DNA of 64,000 nt from Hyaloscypha bicolor E (Eukaryota > Ascomycota > Leotiomycetes > Helotiales > Hyaloscyphaceae). The translations under genes and the position numbers were made by a program. Positions 34,054-44,558 of the stretch are shown one piece after another; within the stretch, counting starts at the first letter, position 1; the number at the start of each line of letters is the position of its first letter. The notes below the pieces were generated by a model. It was not told where the DNA came from. It ran no database searches and saw nothing but the letters and a program-made list of their open reading frames with translations. The stretch spans positions 62,001 to 126,000 of the forward strand of contig NW_020194627.1 of the NCBI RefSeq assembly GCF_002865645.1, written 5' to 3'.

Positions 34054-36008
34054 ATGGACAATGCCAGCTCACTGCCCAGCGAGGCCGAGCAGGTTCGCAG
34101 GCACCAGGTCGAGAATGCCGTCCGCGCTATACAACAGAAGAAGCCACTCCCCGAGATCGACTTCACCATCCACACTATGGAAGATGGCACCCAGGTCAGC
34201 ACCCAGGAGCGTGTCTGCAAAGGTATGAGGGCCTCCGCTGTCGTGCTTCACCCTCATTTCATTTCAAGCTCCCTATCCCCTTCCGCCCCCAACCCCAAGC
34301 ATGCCTCGCGACCGACCGACCCAGCGCTGATGGGCTCTTGTTTTCGCAGACGTGCAAGCCCCTGCCTGGTTGACTCCCACCGACGAGACATTCTACCATG
34401 ATGAGACGCGTGAGAAGCCCAACATCCTCTTCCTGAAGCAGCATTTCTACCGTGAGGGCCGCCTTACCGAGGAGCAGGCTCTTTTCATACTTGGGAAAGG
34501 CACCGAGCTGCTCCGCGCCGAACCTAACCTCCTGGAGGTGGATGCGCCCATCACCGTCTGCGGCGACATCCACGGTCAGTACTACGATCTCATGAAGCTC
34601 TTTGAAGTTGGTGGCGATCCAGCCGAGACAAGATACCTCTTCCTTGGTGACTACGTCGACCGCGGCTACTTCAGTGTCGAATGTGTTCTGTATCTCTGGT
34701 CGCTAAAGATACACTACCCCGACACCCTTTGGCTGCTGCGCGGAAACCACGAGTGTCGCCACTTGACCGAATACTTCACCTTCAAGCTAGAATGCAAACG
34801 CAAGTATTCTGAGGCCGTCTACGAAGCCTTCATGGAATCCTTCTGTGCTCTCCCGCTCGCCGCTCTAATGAACCAGCAGTTTTTGTGCGTCCACGGCGGG
34901 CTGAGCCCGGAAATGCATACTCTAGATGACCTCCGGGAGGTTAGTTGCCTTCTCTCTCTCTCTCCTCCACCCAATGCCCCGCGAGGGGGGCTGGGGCGTC
35001 GCTAATCTGTGTCGTAGATCGATCGTTTCCGCGAGCCACCCACCCATGGCTTGATGTGCGACCTACTCTGGGCTGATCCCCTGGAGGACTTTGGCCAGGA
35101 GAAAGCCTCTGAGTACTTCCTTCACAATAAAGTTCGTGGCTGCTCATATTTCTACTCGTACTCGGCCGCCTGCAACTTCCTGGAGAAGAACAACCTCCTC
35201 TCCATCATTCGGGCGCACGAGGCACAAGACGCAGGGTACCGCATGTACCGCAAGACTCGAACAACAGGCTTCCCCAGTGTAATAACCATCTTCTCAGCGC
35301 CCAACTACCTCGACATGTATAATAACAAGGCAGCCGTGCTGAAGTACGAGAACAACGTCATGAACATCCGGCAATTTAACTGCACGCCGCACCCCTTTTG
35401 GCTTACCAACTTTATGGATGTCTTTACGTGGTCCCTCCCCTTTGTCGGCGAGAAGTTCACAGACATGATGATTGCCATATTGGGCACAATCTCAGCAGAG
35501 GAGCTTCGGGAAGATTCCGAGCCCGCCTCGCCATGCCCCGTGTCCCCGGCCATGCCCTCCCCTGCCAGCCAAGATCCCGAGTCGATCGAGTTCAAGCGAC
35601 GGACGATCAAGAATAAGATTCTTGCCATCGGCCGACTCTCACGCGTCTTTAACGTCCTGCGCGAGGAGTCGGAGAGAGTTACGGACCTCAAGACCGCTTT
35701 GGGTGGCCGCTTGCCCGCCGGAACTCTCATGCACGGCGCCGAGAGCATCAAGGATGCCATCAGAAGTTTTGAGGACGCCCGCAGGGTCGACATAATGAAC
35801 GAGAGACTGCCTCCAAGCCACAACGAGGTGGTGCGACAGGCAGCCGACGAGCGTCAGCAAGCTCTGGACCGGGCGGTGCGGGAGGTTGACGGCGACAAGA
35901 AGCTGCAGACCCTCTCGAGGAAGTTGAGCACGTACGTTGTCGTTTCATTACTTTGTTTGCTTTGATACTCGGTACTCACTCCTATCTTCCGGCAGTGATC
36001 GAAAGTGA
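34054..36008 (+). CDS. cnaA: Calcineurin A, catalytic subunit of Ca2+/calmodulin-dependent protein phosphatase 2B
   Basis: Calcineurin A dephosphorylates Ser/Thr substrates such as the Crz1-type transcription factor when activated by Ca2+/calmodulin with the B subunit. Four exons, 34054-34222, 34350-34939, 35018-35931 and 35996-36008, give 561 residues. The metallophosphatase motifs are intact: GDIHG (128-132), GDYVDRG (156-162), RGNHE (187-191), and further on VHGGLSPE and [15 protein letters not shown]. They are followed by the B-subunit-binding helix (after [20 protein letters not shown]), the calmodulin-binding stretch with [20 protein letters not shown], and the autoinhibitory segment [20 protein letters not shown]. 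The last exon holds only the final four codons and stop. Reading through its intron would give the alternative end [11 protein letters not shown]. The start agrees with the family N-terminus. It is a single housekeeping gene. Confidence 0.96.
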
Positions 36009-36851
36009 TGGACAACGCAGGCAACTGTACAGGAACAGCAGCAGGCGGATATGGAAATGCCGGGCAGCATAGACCACGACATCGTATATCATGATATCTA
36101 GGGAAGGAAAATGGCACGGCCCATCTAGTGAAGAGTGGTTCTTAGACAAAATCAGGTGGTTGGAGCTGTAACTCTACATTATACGAGCTCTGTTTATTGG
36201 GTCCAAATACATGACAATTGGCCCATCAAATGTCGTATTGTCCTTTTCCGTCCGATGCTGCTGTGATACCCTCACGCTACAAGTGATTCCCGCACCTGTC
36301 TTCCCAAACATAAGTGGAACTACATTGGGTATATGTCAACGTTGGGCTTGGAGGCAATGGCGTGTCTGATTCTTCTAGGAGTAAGGGGTAAGCTAGACTG
36401 ATATACTGGAATGCAAAATATGACGAAACTTGACCTAAGCAAGATAAGGCACATGATATGTGATCGTTTACAGTATCCGTTGAGCTGCCACCAGGAACAT
36501 AAAAACTCCCAATCTATGTTTACATGTGAATAAACCACTTAAACACTCAATTGCACAATAACCACGATGCCTGCGGACACTGTATTTGACTCTACCGATA
36601 AAGAAACTCTTCGGCCTAACGAGGATCCAATTTCTAAGCAGGGGGCTATGTTTAAACCTATGCAATTGCCCAATTGGGAGTACGAGATGACCTTACTAGT
36701 GGACACCTTCCCCGGCGGTCCCATTACATTATTTACTATATAATATATACCTGAAATCGCCGATTTGATAGTTGAAAAGACAAACGACTATGGACGAAAG
36801 CCTCAAGACGATTCATGGCCTTACGCACGAGCAAATTAGTGGTTCCCTAGA
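36009..36851. other. Intergenic, downstream of calcineurin
   Basis: Contains the presumed 3' UTR. Minus-strand frames between 36320 and 36724 overlap each other and have no motifs. Nothing else recognised. Confidence 0.4.
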
Positions 36852-37254
36852 TGTTACAACCCACGTGACTCAAGGGCCATAGGCTCAATACTCGAACGAG
36901 TAGCAGGAGACCCTTGGGGAGCGTTCTCTTATGTATCTAGCAGGCTATGCGCTGGGCCGTTGTTGGTTACTAGCGAACCAGGCAATTGTACGGATTACGG
37001 GTCACGTCATGAGGATCATTGGATCAGGGGCGACCCAGTGATCCAGGATCGGTGGACCATGAGCGATCCTACGATTCAATGGAACCAAGGTTCTATATAA
37101 GATAGGGCTTCCTCCCTTTAGATAGAAGCTTTTGCAATGGGGAGGGATTCTAAAGTCTATCCAAAGAAAAGCATATCACAGATTAGTCAAGGAGCTGAAG
37201 AGGTGCATGTTAAGCTAACCAAGCCTGCGAATTGTGTGCGGTAAGGGCTTGAGA
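36852..37254 (+). repeat. Possible LTR remnant (gypsy-like)
   Basis: TGTTACAACCCACGTGACTC at 36852 is a typical fungal gypsy LTR start. A TATA-like CTATATAAG follows at 37091, and TTTGGCGACTGGCC near 37255 resembles the primer-site region that follows such LTRs. No 3' LTR, gag or pol is visible, and the expected terminal CA is not clear. This is at best a fragment. Confidence 0.35.
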
Positions 37255-38235
37255 TTTGGCGACTGGCCTAAAAACGAGTTGCACTAGCTCAAATTGCAGC
37301 TAGTAAGAGCAGGGAAAGCTCGAGGCACGAGAGTATATCTGGTTGCAAGCAGTGCAATGTTTATTTATGTAGGAATTATGGGTTTTTTGAGGTATGCCGT
37401 AGGGAGAAGTAAGAACTGATACATTTTTGGGGAGGAATTCAGCCCTCTGATTGGCCGGAATTAAGCGAAAATCGCTATGCATGGTCCAGCCCGTTCCTGG
37501 TGGCAGCTGAATGGATGTCGATTGGGGGCCGGACTAACCTAAAGTAGAGAGGAACACCAAAAAATCTAGTTTTCCTTTAAGTTTAATTTACTATATAAAG
37601 AATTATTATAATTTAATAATTTTTTATATTATAGAAAGCCAGATTATAAGCTAATAAGATATAAAAAATTTGTTATATAATAATTAGTAAATTTAAGAAA
37701 ATTTAATAAAGGTAATGAAAGTCGTAATTTTTAAGGTATTATAAGAGCCTGAAAATTTAGCGATCAAGCGCTTGGAACTAATTTACCTTGTACGCAATTA
37801 TTGCCTCGCTTGCTCCATGCCCCAAATTAGAGCTCTTATATATAAATTTCCTTATACTTATATTAGGAAATCTGATTCGAGAGATGGACTTAAGTAAGAA
37901 CAAGCAACTAATTAGGCATTATTTAAACTCTAAAATCTATTAATGCGTCTAATCGACACCCGGGGGGTGCCGTTTTACATTTTCCTGTAAAAGGAGACTT
38001 CAAGCGATACGATAGTGTGTTCTAAAAATTGAGATATCTTCTAGAAGAGAAGCCTAATGCTCGTAAGAAGTTTGTAGGCAAGACTAAGTACTTGTACTGT
38101 AGGTACTCCTTAGCGTGAAAGTTAAGCGAGGTTGCTGCCTAAGACTTAAACTAATTTTCCCCTCACAACGGGCCAGGGGGCTCGTTCCAACCTCGACGTC
38201 CCGCTCCATCCGTCATCAGAAAATCAACAGAGGCA
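37255..38235. other. Intergenic, partly AT-rich
   Basis: 37555-37740 is very AT-rich, like the RIP-damaged regions, but short. The rest is of normal composition with no gene. The last 100 bp before 38236 are the presumed leader of the HET gene. Confidence 0.4.
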
Positions 38236-40047
38236 ATGGAGAATCTGCACAACGATTACCCATATTTGCCTTTGGACGCCGCCCAGGATGAAATCCGGCT
38301 GTTGGAGCTGCTTCCCAGAGGTTTAGACTCGTCGGCACCTCTTCAAGTACGCCTCATTCATCGGTCCCTAAAGGAATCGCCAAAGTACGATGCACTATCG
38401 TATGTTTGTGGGAGCACACTTGATAAGGCTACAATAAGAGTGGACGGTAGCAGAGACTACCCAGTGACTAAAAATCTTGAACGGGCTCTAAGACACGTTA
38501 GTCATTTCCAGACTCGTCAGAACGAACTGGTCACAATATGGGCCGACGCGATTTGTATCAATCAACGGAACGTCGAGGAGCGCAATTCCCAGGTCAAGAT
38601 GATGTGGAGAATATATGCCGCGGCTGAAAATGTCAGAACTTGGCTGGATGTTGAGATTCCACATGCAGTGCTGGGAGGACTCATGCACCTCTGTAAGGAT
38701 ATCCAGTCAGTCGACGATCTAGGCGACGATCCCGGATTCTGGCAACCCATTACCACGATAGTCGAGGATCCATACTGGAGTCGAGTCTGGATCCAACAGG
38801 AAATTGCATATGCAAAAGAGCTCTTAATTCACTGTCGTGAGATTCCAGTTTCTCATGCAATTCTTAGTTGGTTCTTTGTGGTTTTGGAAAAGTACATGGA
38901 TAAGTATAGTCCAATCATGGAACACGGTGTAGCCATCAAATGGAGAAGGCTGGCAGTTGGATCTGGCCCATTTCAGAAAAGCAAGTCTGCCCGTGTCACA
39001 AATCCACGATGCTATAAAAACATATACGACTCTTTACACTGGACGAGTCACCTGAAAGCAACCGATATTAGGGACAGGATATATGGGCTGCTAGCGCTGG
39101 TTGAAGATGATGTTGAGGACATCGAAGTGAACTATGGGCTCCCAGTCTCAGAGGTTTATTGTCAAGTGGTTCAAGTCCTTATTCAGAATCACCACTCCTT
39201 GGCATTTCTGAATTTTGCGGGCCTGAATGTTTCGCAAAACGATTCTGATCTACCAACCTGGTTGCCATATCCTAGGGGCCATCCCACCGGGGTACTCAGT
39301 TCTAAGAGTGATGAGGGGTCAAGCTGTTTCTCTTGGCTTCAGTCTCTCCATGCCGATATCTGCCATAGCACTGCCATTTTACCTTCCCTTTCCACGGATC
39401 ATGAATCTTTGTATGTTCATGGCATGTATATCTCTAAAATCGGAGATGTGTGCCGAACTATGAGTTGGCAGGGTGTGCACAACTTTGGAAAGTTCCTGCA
39501 GGCATGGGACGAATATCTCAACAAATGGACTGCCATAAACAGCGAAAGAGATAGCTCGCTCACAAGAATAGATGCTATGCGATCATTCGTCTCCCTCATG
39601 CATATTTGCAGGACAACAGAAGCTGTCAGTCGTTTCGCGGACACCGACAAGCTGGCTCGATTTGAGCAACTTTTCCCTGTAGCCCTTGCAGAGCAACTAA
39701 AAGACAATCCTAATCTCCCGGGGGCCATGCGTCAATTTGACTATGTCATGTGGGGTCTGATGAGCAGAACAATGGCAATTCCTTCACTGAACCGATATTT
39801 GGTTCTTACGCAAAACGGCATCATGGGGCTAGCCCCGATGGCAACGATCCCTGGCGATGAGATCTGGATGCTGTTTAGACATCCCATTCCCATAGTGCTT
39901 CGACGGGAAAATAAACATTTCCTTGTGGTGGGACCAGCGTTCATCGACTTTGTGGTGCAAGAAAAGTGGGATGAGGCCATGGCAAAATATGAAGAGGGGG
40001 ATCAAGATTGTCAAGGTCAGGAGATTCGATGTATTTGTCTAAGGTAG
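38236..40047 (+). CDS. HET-domain protein (heterokaryon-incompatibility type)
   Basis: Single exon, 603 residues. The N-terminal HET domain spans about residues 50-200 with all blocks: YDALSYVCGS (51-60), the linker with VTKNLERALRH, IWADAICINQ (101-110) with the following NxxEx pattern, and WSRVWIQQEIAYAKE (181-195). The rest has the usual long helical C-terminal region; near residues 535-590 a segment with GDEIWMLFRHPIPIVLRR resembles the conserved tail seen in this HET subgroup. This arrangement differs from the HET protein at 8860, where the domain is central, so the two are not recent duplicates. The frame is intact. Confidence 0.9.
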   Translation: MENLHNDYPYLPLDAAQDEIRLLELLPRGLDSSAPLQVRLIHRSLKESPKYDALSYVCGSTLDKATIRVDGSRDYPVTKNLERALRHVSHFQTRQNELVTIWADAICINQRNVEERNSQVKMMWRIYAAAENVRTWLDVEIPHAVLGGLMHLCKDIQSVDDLGDDPGFWQPITTIVEDPYWSRVWIQQEIAYAKELLIHCREIPVSHAILSWFFVVLEKYMDKYSPIMEHGVAIKWRRLAVGSGPFQKSKSARVTNPRCYKNIYDSLHWTSHLKATDIRDRIYGLLALVEDDVEDIEVNYGLPVSEVYCQVVQVLIQNHHSLAFLNFAGLNVSQNDSDLPTWLPYPRGHPTGVLSSKSDEGSSCFSWLQSLHADICHSTAILPSLSTDHESLYVHGMYISKIGDVCRTMSWQGVHNFGKFLQAWDEYLNKWTAINSERDSSLTRIDAMRSFVSLMHICRTTEAVSRFADTDKLARFEQLFPVALAEQLKDNPNLPGAMRQFDYVMWGLMSRTMAIPSLNRYLVLTQNGIMGLAPMATIPGDEIWMLFRHPIPIVLRRENKHFLVVGPAFIDFVVQEKWDEAMAKYEEGDQDCQGQEIRCICLR

Positions 40048-40221
40048 GAAGTTGCTCAGCAGGAGCTGCTTGGTTGGTTTACTTGGGGTTAGGAGAGCAT
40101 CAAAATGTTCTGAATTTCGATGGAACAGTGGAATACAGTGTCTTGGATTACCTCATAAAATGAACCATGAAATTGAGTCTAGGCAGAAGTGGTATTACAG
40201 GACTAGAAATCCAATCTACAC

Positions 40222-41070
40222 TCAATATTGCAGTGCACAAATCCCTCCTGGACCAATCAAGCATTGTGTGTATCTATGTCTTACCCTTGTCCTTGTCATC
40301 ACCTTGTCCTTGTCATCACCTTGTCCTTCAATAACCTTCTCCTCAGCAGGATCCTCTATCAATGGGAAGGCCTGGCTGGCAAATGGATTCTTTGGTGCGT
40401 CGGTGGGCTTGGTCTTTGGCTTCGGTTTCGTGATGCCGTGGCTCTCCGTCTTTCTAGTCGGGGGCTTCGACTTTGACTTGGGGGGTACTGGGTTCTTCAA
40501 CGTCGTACGAGAGCGTGTGATTCTTCTGGCTGTTGAAGTGCGATTGACCAAAGTACGCGGCTTTCGGTCACCTGAACCCTTGGGTGTCTCATCGCCATCG
40601 CCATCAGAATTAAAATCATCACGATCCAAATCGTTATCTTGGCAGCCTCCAGAAAACGGAGGAACTCCCCGGTTGTTCTTAGGGTTCTTCACAGGATCTG
40701 ACTCGCTGCCTGGGTCAATCTTACGGGGGGATTCGGTAAAATGGTTTGCATCTGTCATCTCCGTATCGTTATCCTCATTCTTGTTTTCCAAGACCTCCAT
40801 GCCCATGTCTTCCTCTATTAGCTTTTGTGTCTCCTCCCCATCTTCTGCATTATGTGAAAATTGATGTTTTGGTGGTTCAAATCCTCCAACAGCTGCTTGT
40901 GCCAGGGCTAGAAGATCCTCCGGACGCGATTCGTCTAGACTCTGCTGGATTGCAACTTCTATGAGGGCATCGTAGAGAGCATCAACTTGCTCTGGAGAAG
41001 GTCCATCGCTTTTAAGACGTGAAAAAGCGGGTGAGGGAGTCGTAGATGGAGGATTATTTGGCTTCTCCAT
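40222..41070 (-). CDS. Low-complexity acidic/basic protein, unknown function
   Basis: The 282-codon frame begins MEKPNNPPSTTPSPAFSRLK. It has an early helical part with DALIEVAIQQSLDES, which loosely resembles a ubiquitin-interacting motif. A long acidic/Asn-rich stretch follows, then a Lys/Pro/Thr-rich basic tail with repeated KPK and a terminal DDKDK-type microrepeat (about 40285-40330). Composition suggests a nuclear or scaffold protein, but no domain is recognised. Minus frames at 40959-41363 and 41427-42017 may be upstream exons, so the true start may lie further up. Confidence 0.5.
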   Translation of the reverse strand: MEKPNNPPSTTPSPAFSRLKSDGPSPEQVDALYDALIEVAIQQSLDESRPEDLLALAQAAVGGFEPPKHQFSHNAEDGEETQKLIEEDMGMEVLENKNEDNDTEMTDANHFTESPRKIDPGSESDPVKNPKNNRGVPPFSGGCQDNDLDRDDFNSDGDGDETPKGSGDRKPRTLVNRTSTARRITRSRTTLKNPVPPKSKSKPPTRKTESHGITKPKPKTKPTDAPKNPFASQAFPLIEDPAEEKVIEGQGDDKDKVMTRTRVRHRYTQCLIGPGGICALQY

Positions 41071-42596
41071 AACGTCTGCGAAGAAGTCAATATTCGTCGT
41101 CGAACTATCATGCTTGAGACATCATGCAACCGCTTCAATGGTGTAGAGCCTTTGTTATGACCAGGGGCATTGTCTGAAACAGTCTCATTTCTGTTGACTG
41201 TGTTCAGTGATGAGTTATTGTTGGTGGAAAATTTGTGAAGGGTTGCATTGGAAATCGTGGGATCGTTCACCAAGGTTGGCTGGTTGGAGGTGGCTGTGGC
41301 AGGAGGCGGGTGAGGCAACTGCAATGCTGGCTTTGGATTTCCGTTCCGCCAGCAATTTGTCATTGCAGCTACTTCTGGGAAAAGGATAAGGTGGGCATAC
41401 AGGTCGTTCCAAGACTTCAGTGCAATTTAATCCGCCTCTTCTGCCTCCTTCGGAGTAATATGGACAAAGTTGATGCTGAAACAAAGTTCAGGGGCAAGGG
41501 TATATTGCTGAACTACATCGAAAGAAAGGATTTCTGACAACAAATTCCTCGCAGCCCTGGCTACGTCATAACGTAAAACTATGTTTAGTGGCTTCCTGCA
41601 CTGGAGAGGATTAATAGTGTAAAGGGATCGCTCCATTACTTCTTGCGTTCCTCGAGCTTCGGTATTCTTTTGACAAAGCTTGAACCTGATCGGTGGTATT
41701 CTATAAGAATTAGCCTTTGAAAACCAATAGCGCTAGTCTCTGCGTCAGATGCTTGCCTTGAGACCATCCTGCATGTGCCGCAGAAGGATTTCGTAACATG
41801 GATACCACTTCGCAACCAGGCCACGATCTTCCTTTGTTCTGGAGCACTGTGTTCTCTGAAGGTCATTAATGATGGCAGTGCCATTCCTCGTAGATATATT
41901 CAATCTACTGGCATTTGCTTGTTGCATCCAAGCACATGTCGCATAGTTCTCAGCCTCCAATGTAGACTGAGTAAGTCGTCGAGATGCCGGTTGCTGGGGT
42001 TGGGGTTGAGGATCCATTCCATTGTACTTAAAAACTCTAGGAGATTCGATTCCGAATGTTCCAGCACGACTGTGTACAATCGCCTGCGAAGACTTCGTGA
42101 CTTGAGTTGCTGCGGTTGCCTTGACGCGTTTGTTGTGGTCGATAGCAGGAATTGGCCGAGTACGAGCAAATAATTGTGGGCGGGGCTATCCGCTGCGCTC
42201 TGTTTGTAGCCAAAGTGCGGTTCTGCAGTACCTCAAAACTTCGTGAATAGGGGGGGTTAGCGGCGCACGGACCATCAAAACAACAAAGACCTTTCTGCTG
42301 ATGTCAAATTATGTTCGCGGATGGCTGGGACGAATAGTATTTAGTAGGATTGGAAGAAAGAGCCTCAGCGGCTTTTGGAATCTGTTTTACAGCACATTTT
42401 TCAAATCCCCCATGGGTGCTCTTTTAGAATATTCTATTGCTCACATCGTGCAGGCTCTGAAAAAGGCCTCGCATCTGCTAAGATTATCTACGACACTCAG
42501 ATTAATAGTCTGCTCTTGATATTACTCGTTAAGCAGTGTGGCGACTTGGACTCTTGAAAGAAGTGTTGAAAGCTAACGATTTTTAGGTCCACCTGA
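41071..42596 (-). other. Possible upstream exons of the gene at 40222
   Basis: Minus-strand frames at 41745-42017 (starts MDPQPQPQQPASRRLTQSTL), 41636-41884, 41427-41636 and 40959-41363 are protein-like in succession. They could be exons of one gene reading into 40222-41070. I could not find a consistent set of splice sites, so they are not joined. Frameshifted decay is equally possible. 42180-42596 has no gene. Confidence 0.35.
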
Positions 42597-42612
42597 GGCA
42601 TGGGCTCTATTC

Positions 42613-42844
42613 CGAAACACCTTCTTGCAATTCGATCCTTGCTTCTAATCGATGGGCTCTACCGGAAAGCAGCTTCATTCTGGCCAAAATAGACGCGTCC
42701 CAACCTCCCTCAAAAGAGAGAAAAATCGGACATAAAATCGATAAGAAAATTTCTAGAGGCAGAAGAGGTGGCAAGGATGCAGACGATTGGTTCTTTGATT
42801 TCATGGGGACTCTCAACGCCACAATCAGCTGGAGACTAGGTTAG
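42613..42844 (+). pseudogene. Coding relic, plus strand
   Basis: About 76 codons are open without an ATG, ending at TAG 42842-42844. They contain SQPPSKERKIGHKIDKKISR and then a WFFDFMGTLNATISW segment. Coding quality is good but there is no start or neighbouring exon. It is probably the 3' end of a decayed gene. Confidence 0.35.
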
Positions 42845-44558
42845 AGCCTGGCAATCTCTTTGCTTTTCTGTTCCGTTGAGAGTTCCGAAAGGCAACAAAG
42901 CCTGATTCTATCACTAATTTTCAGAACATAATTAACGGCTCCTCTTATTGATCTTTCCCTTATCTGCTCCTCGCTTCGTTGCCTCAGGTAAGGCGGTGGT
43001 AGCCGAAGCCGGCTTACAAGTCCCATCTTCGCTCCACAACCTCCTGATCCTCAACCGCTCTACGGTATCTAACCAGAAACTGGCGCTCTCACTCATCCCA
43101 ACGGGTTCGGACTCTTCAGCTAAATCTATAATACAGCACCTACGAGAAGTCGTCTCAATGCGCACCACGCGTGGTTGTTGTCCCGGCTGGTCAAGGCTTT
43201 GTGTTCACCAAGGGCTCCAATGCTCTCTCCCATGCTGATCCTCCATCGCCTGTCACCGCCAAAGAGAGCCAAAGAGGTATTAGAGGAAGATGGCAAGATG
43301 GATTGAGGACAGGTTGAGAAAGTAGGCGGCAAACCATTCTCTGTTCTTCAGATGTCATGGTTGAATTAGACAGCAAGCAGGTTTGTGCACCAATTTATTT
43401 GGACGAATACTGATACTGATGTTAGGACTGGCGATTCAGGAACAGCCCGCTTGTGATTGCCAAGTCAAAAATTCGATTCTTCCCTCAACAATACCGCGCT
43501 CCGAATTCCTGTCCAAAGATGCCACTCTCTACGCCGGCCGGAACAGTGGGCCCAGCAAGAAGTTAGCCACCACACATACTCATTCCGATAACCAAAATCC
43601 GTCGTTCTACTCCCCATAGAAGACGTTCGAGATCGAAAAGCCAGACCATATTGAGAGAAATTCAAGACTGGGGAAGATCTCGAACGTTGTCTGGTAATAT
43701 CGCCCGCCACTTCTGCTCTTCTTTGGCGTTGGCAGTTTGAGGGTATCATGGCATCCTTCGGGCCCCAATAGCTGCGCTCTTGCTCAAATACATCCGAAGA
43801 CATCACTTCTGCCCTCTTCGGAACTGGCAAGCTCGACTCTACCGAGCCTTTGTTAACTGGGCGGGAGATCTGCAAATTCAGCAAGTCGAAGACAAGCTGG
43901 GCCGGGGTACACATTGGGCTTTGAGGGAGTTCTCGAATCTACGTTTCCAACTTCAAACCATACAGTTCCAGTTTGTGGGCACCGAGCAGAAGGGTGACTT
44001 CTTGAAGGGTTTCTTCCTCTCTCAGATGAGGATTATGCGGAGCAATCATGATTCGAGCAACCGAGGCGATTTGACCTCATGGACAAAGTCATCAGCTCAC
44101 ACGAGCAAGAAGACACTTCTAAATGTTCGAGCTGATGGTGTTGCAGAGCCTCATACGAAAGATTGGTTGTCAAAACGTTGGCTTTGGCAGTCAAGTAGCA
44201 TTGATGTGCCCCTCAAATATAGAGAGGGTGAGAGGCTCCGAGCCCAGAAAGAGGCGGTGGCTGTACTGGAGCGTGAAAGTATGCCTCTACATAGATGGGG
44301 TGCAAGCATACTTAAGGACGCTGATGGCCTAAGAAACACGGTTCTCCCCTTCAGAAGGAGCGCTCTCATCCCAAACTAATGGGAACCAGATCACACACCT
44401 GTCTCAACCCTAACCATCACCATTTCTTCTATTTCGACTTATGTTCTCCTCCCAAGGTAAGGGTTGAGTATCTAGCAAAGCATCCGAGTTTTGCTCTGCA
44501 TGAAGAATCGTTTTATCTAGATTAATAAACTAACATTGACTGCTGGCAGCCGATAAGA
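42845..44558. other. Overlapping frames, no supported gene
   Basis: Long frames exist on both strands (43780-44379 plus, 199 codons; 43465-43914 minus, 149 codons). Neither has a motif, signal peptide or consistent introns, and they overlap each other. I treat the interval as unresolved, probably decayed coding sequence. Confidence 0.35.

Noticed and set aside
43780..44379. 199-codon plus-strand frame
   Set aside because: Composition is unlike a normal protein, no motif, and a 149-codon minus frame overlaps it; neither could be supported.
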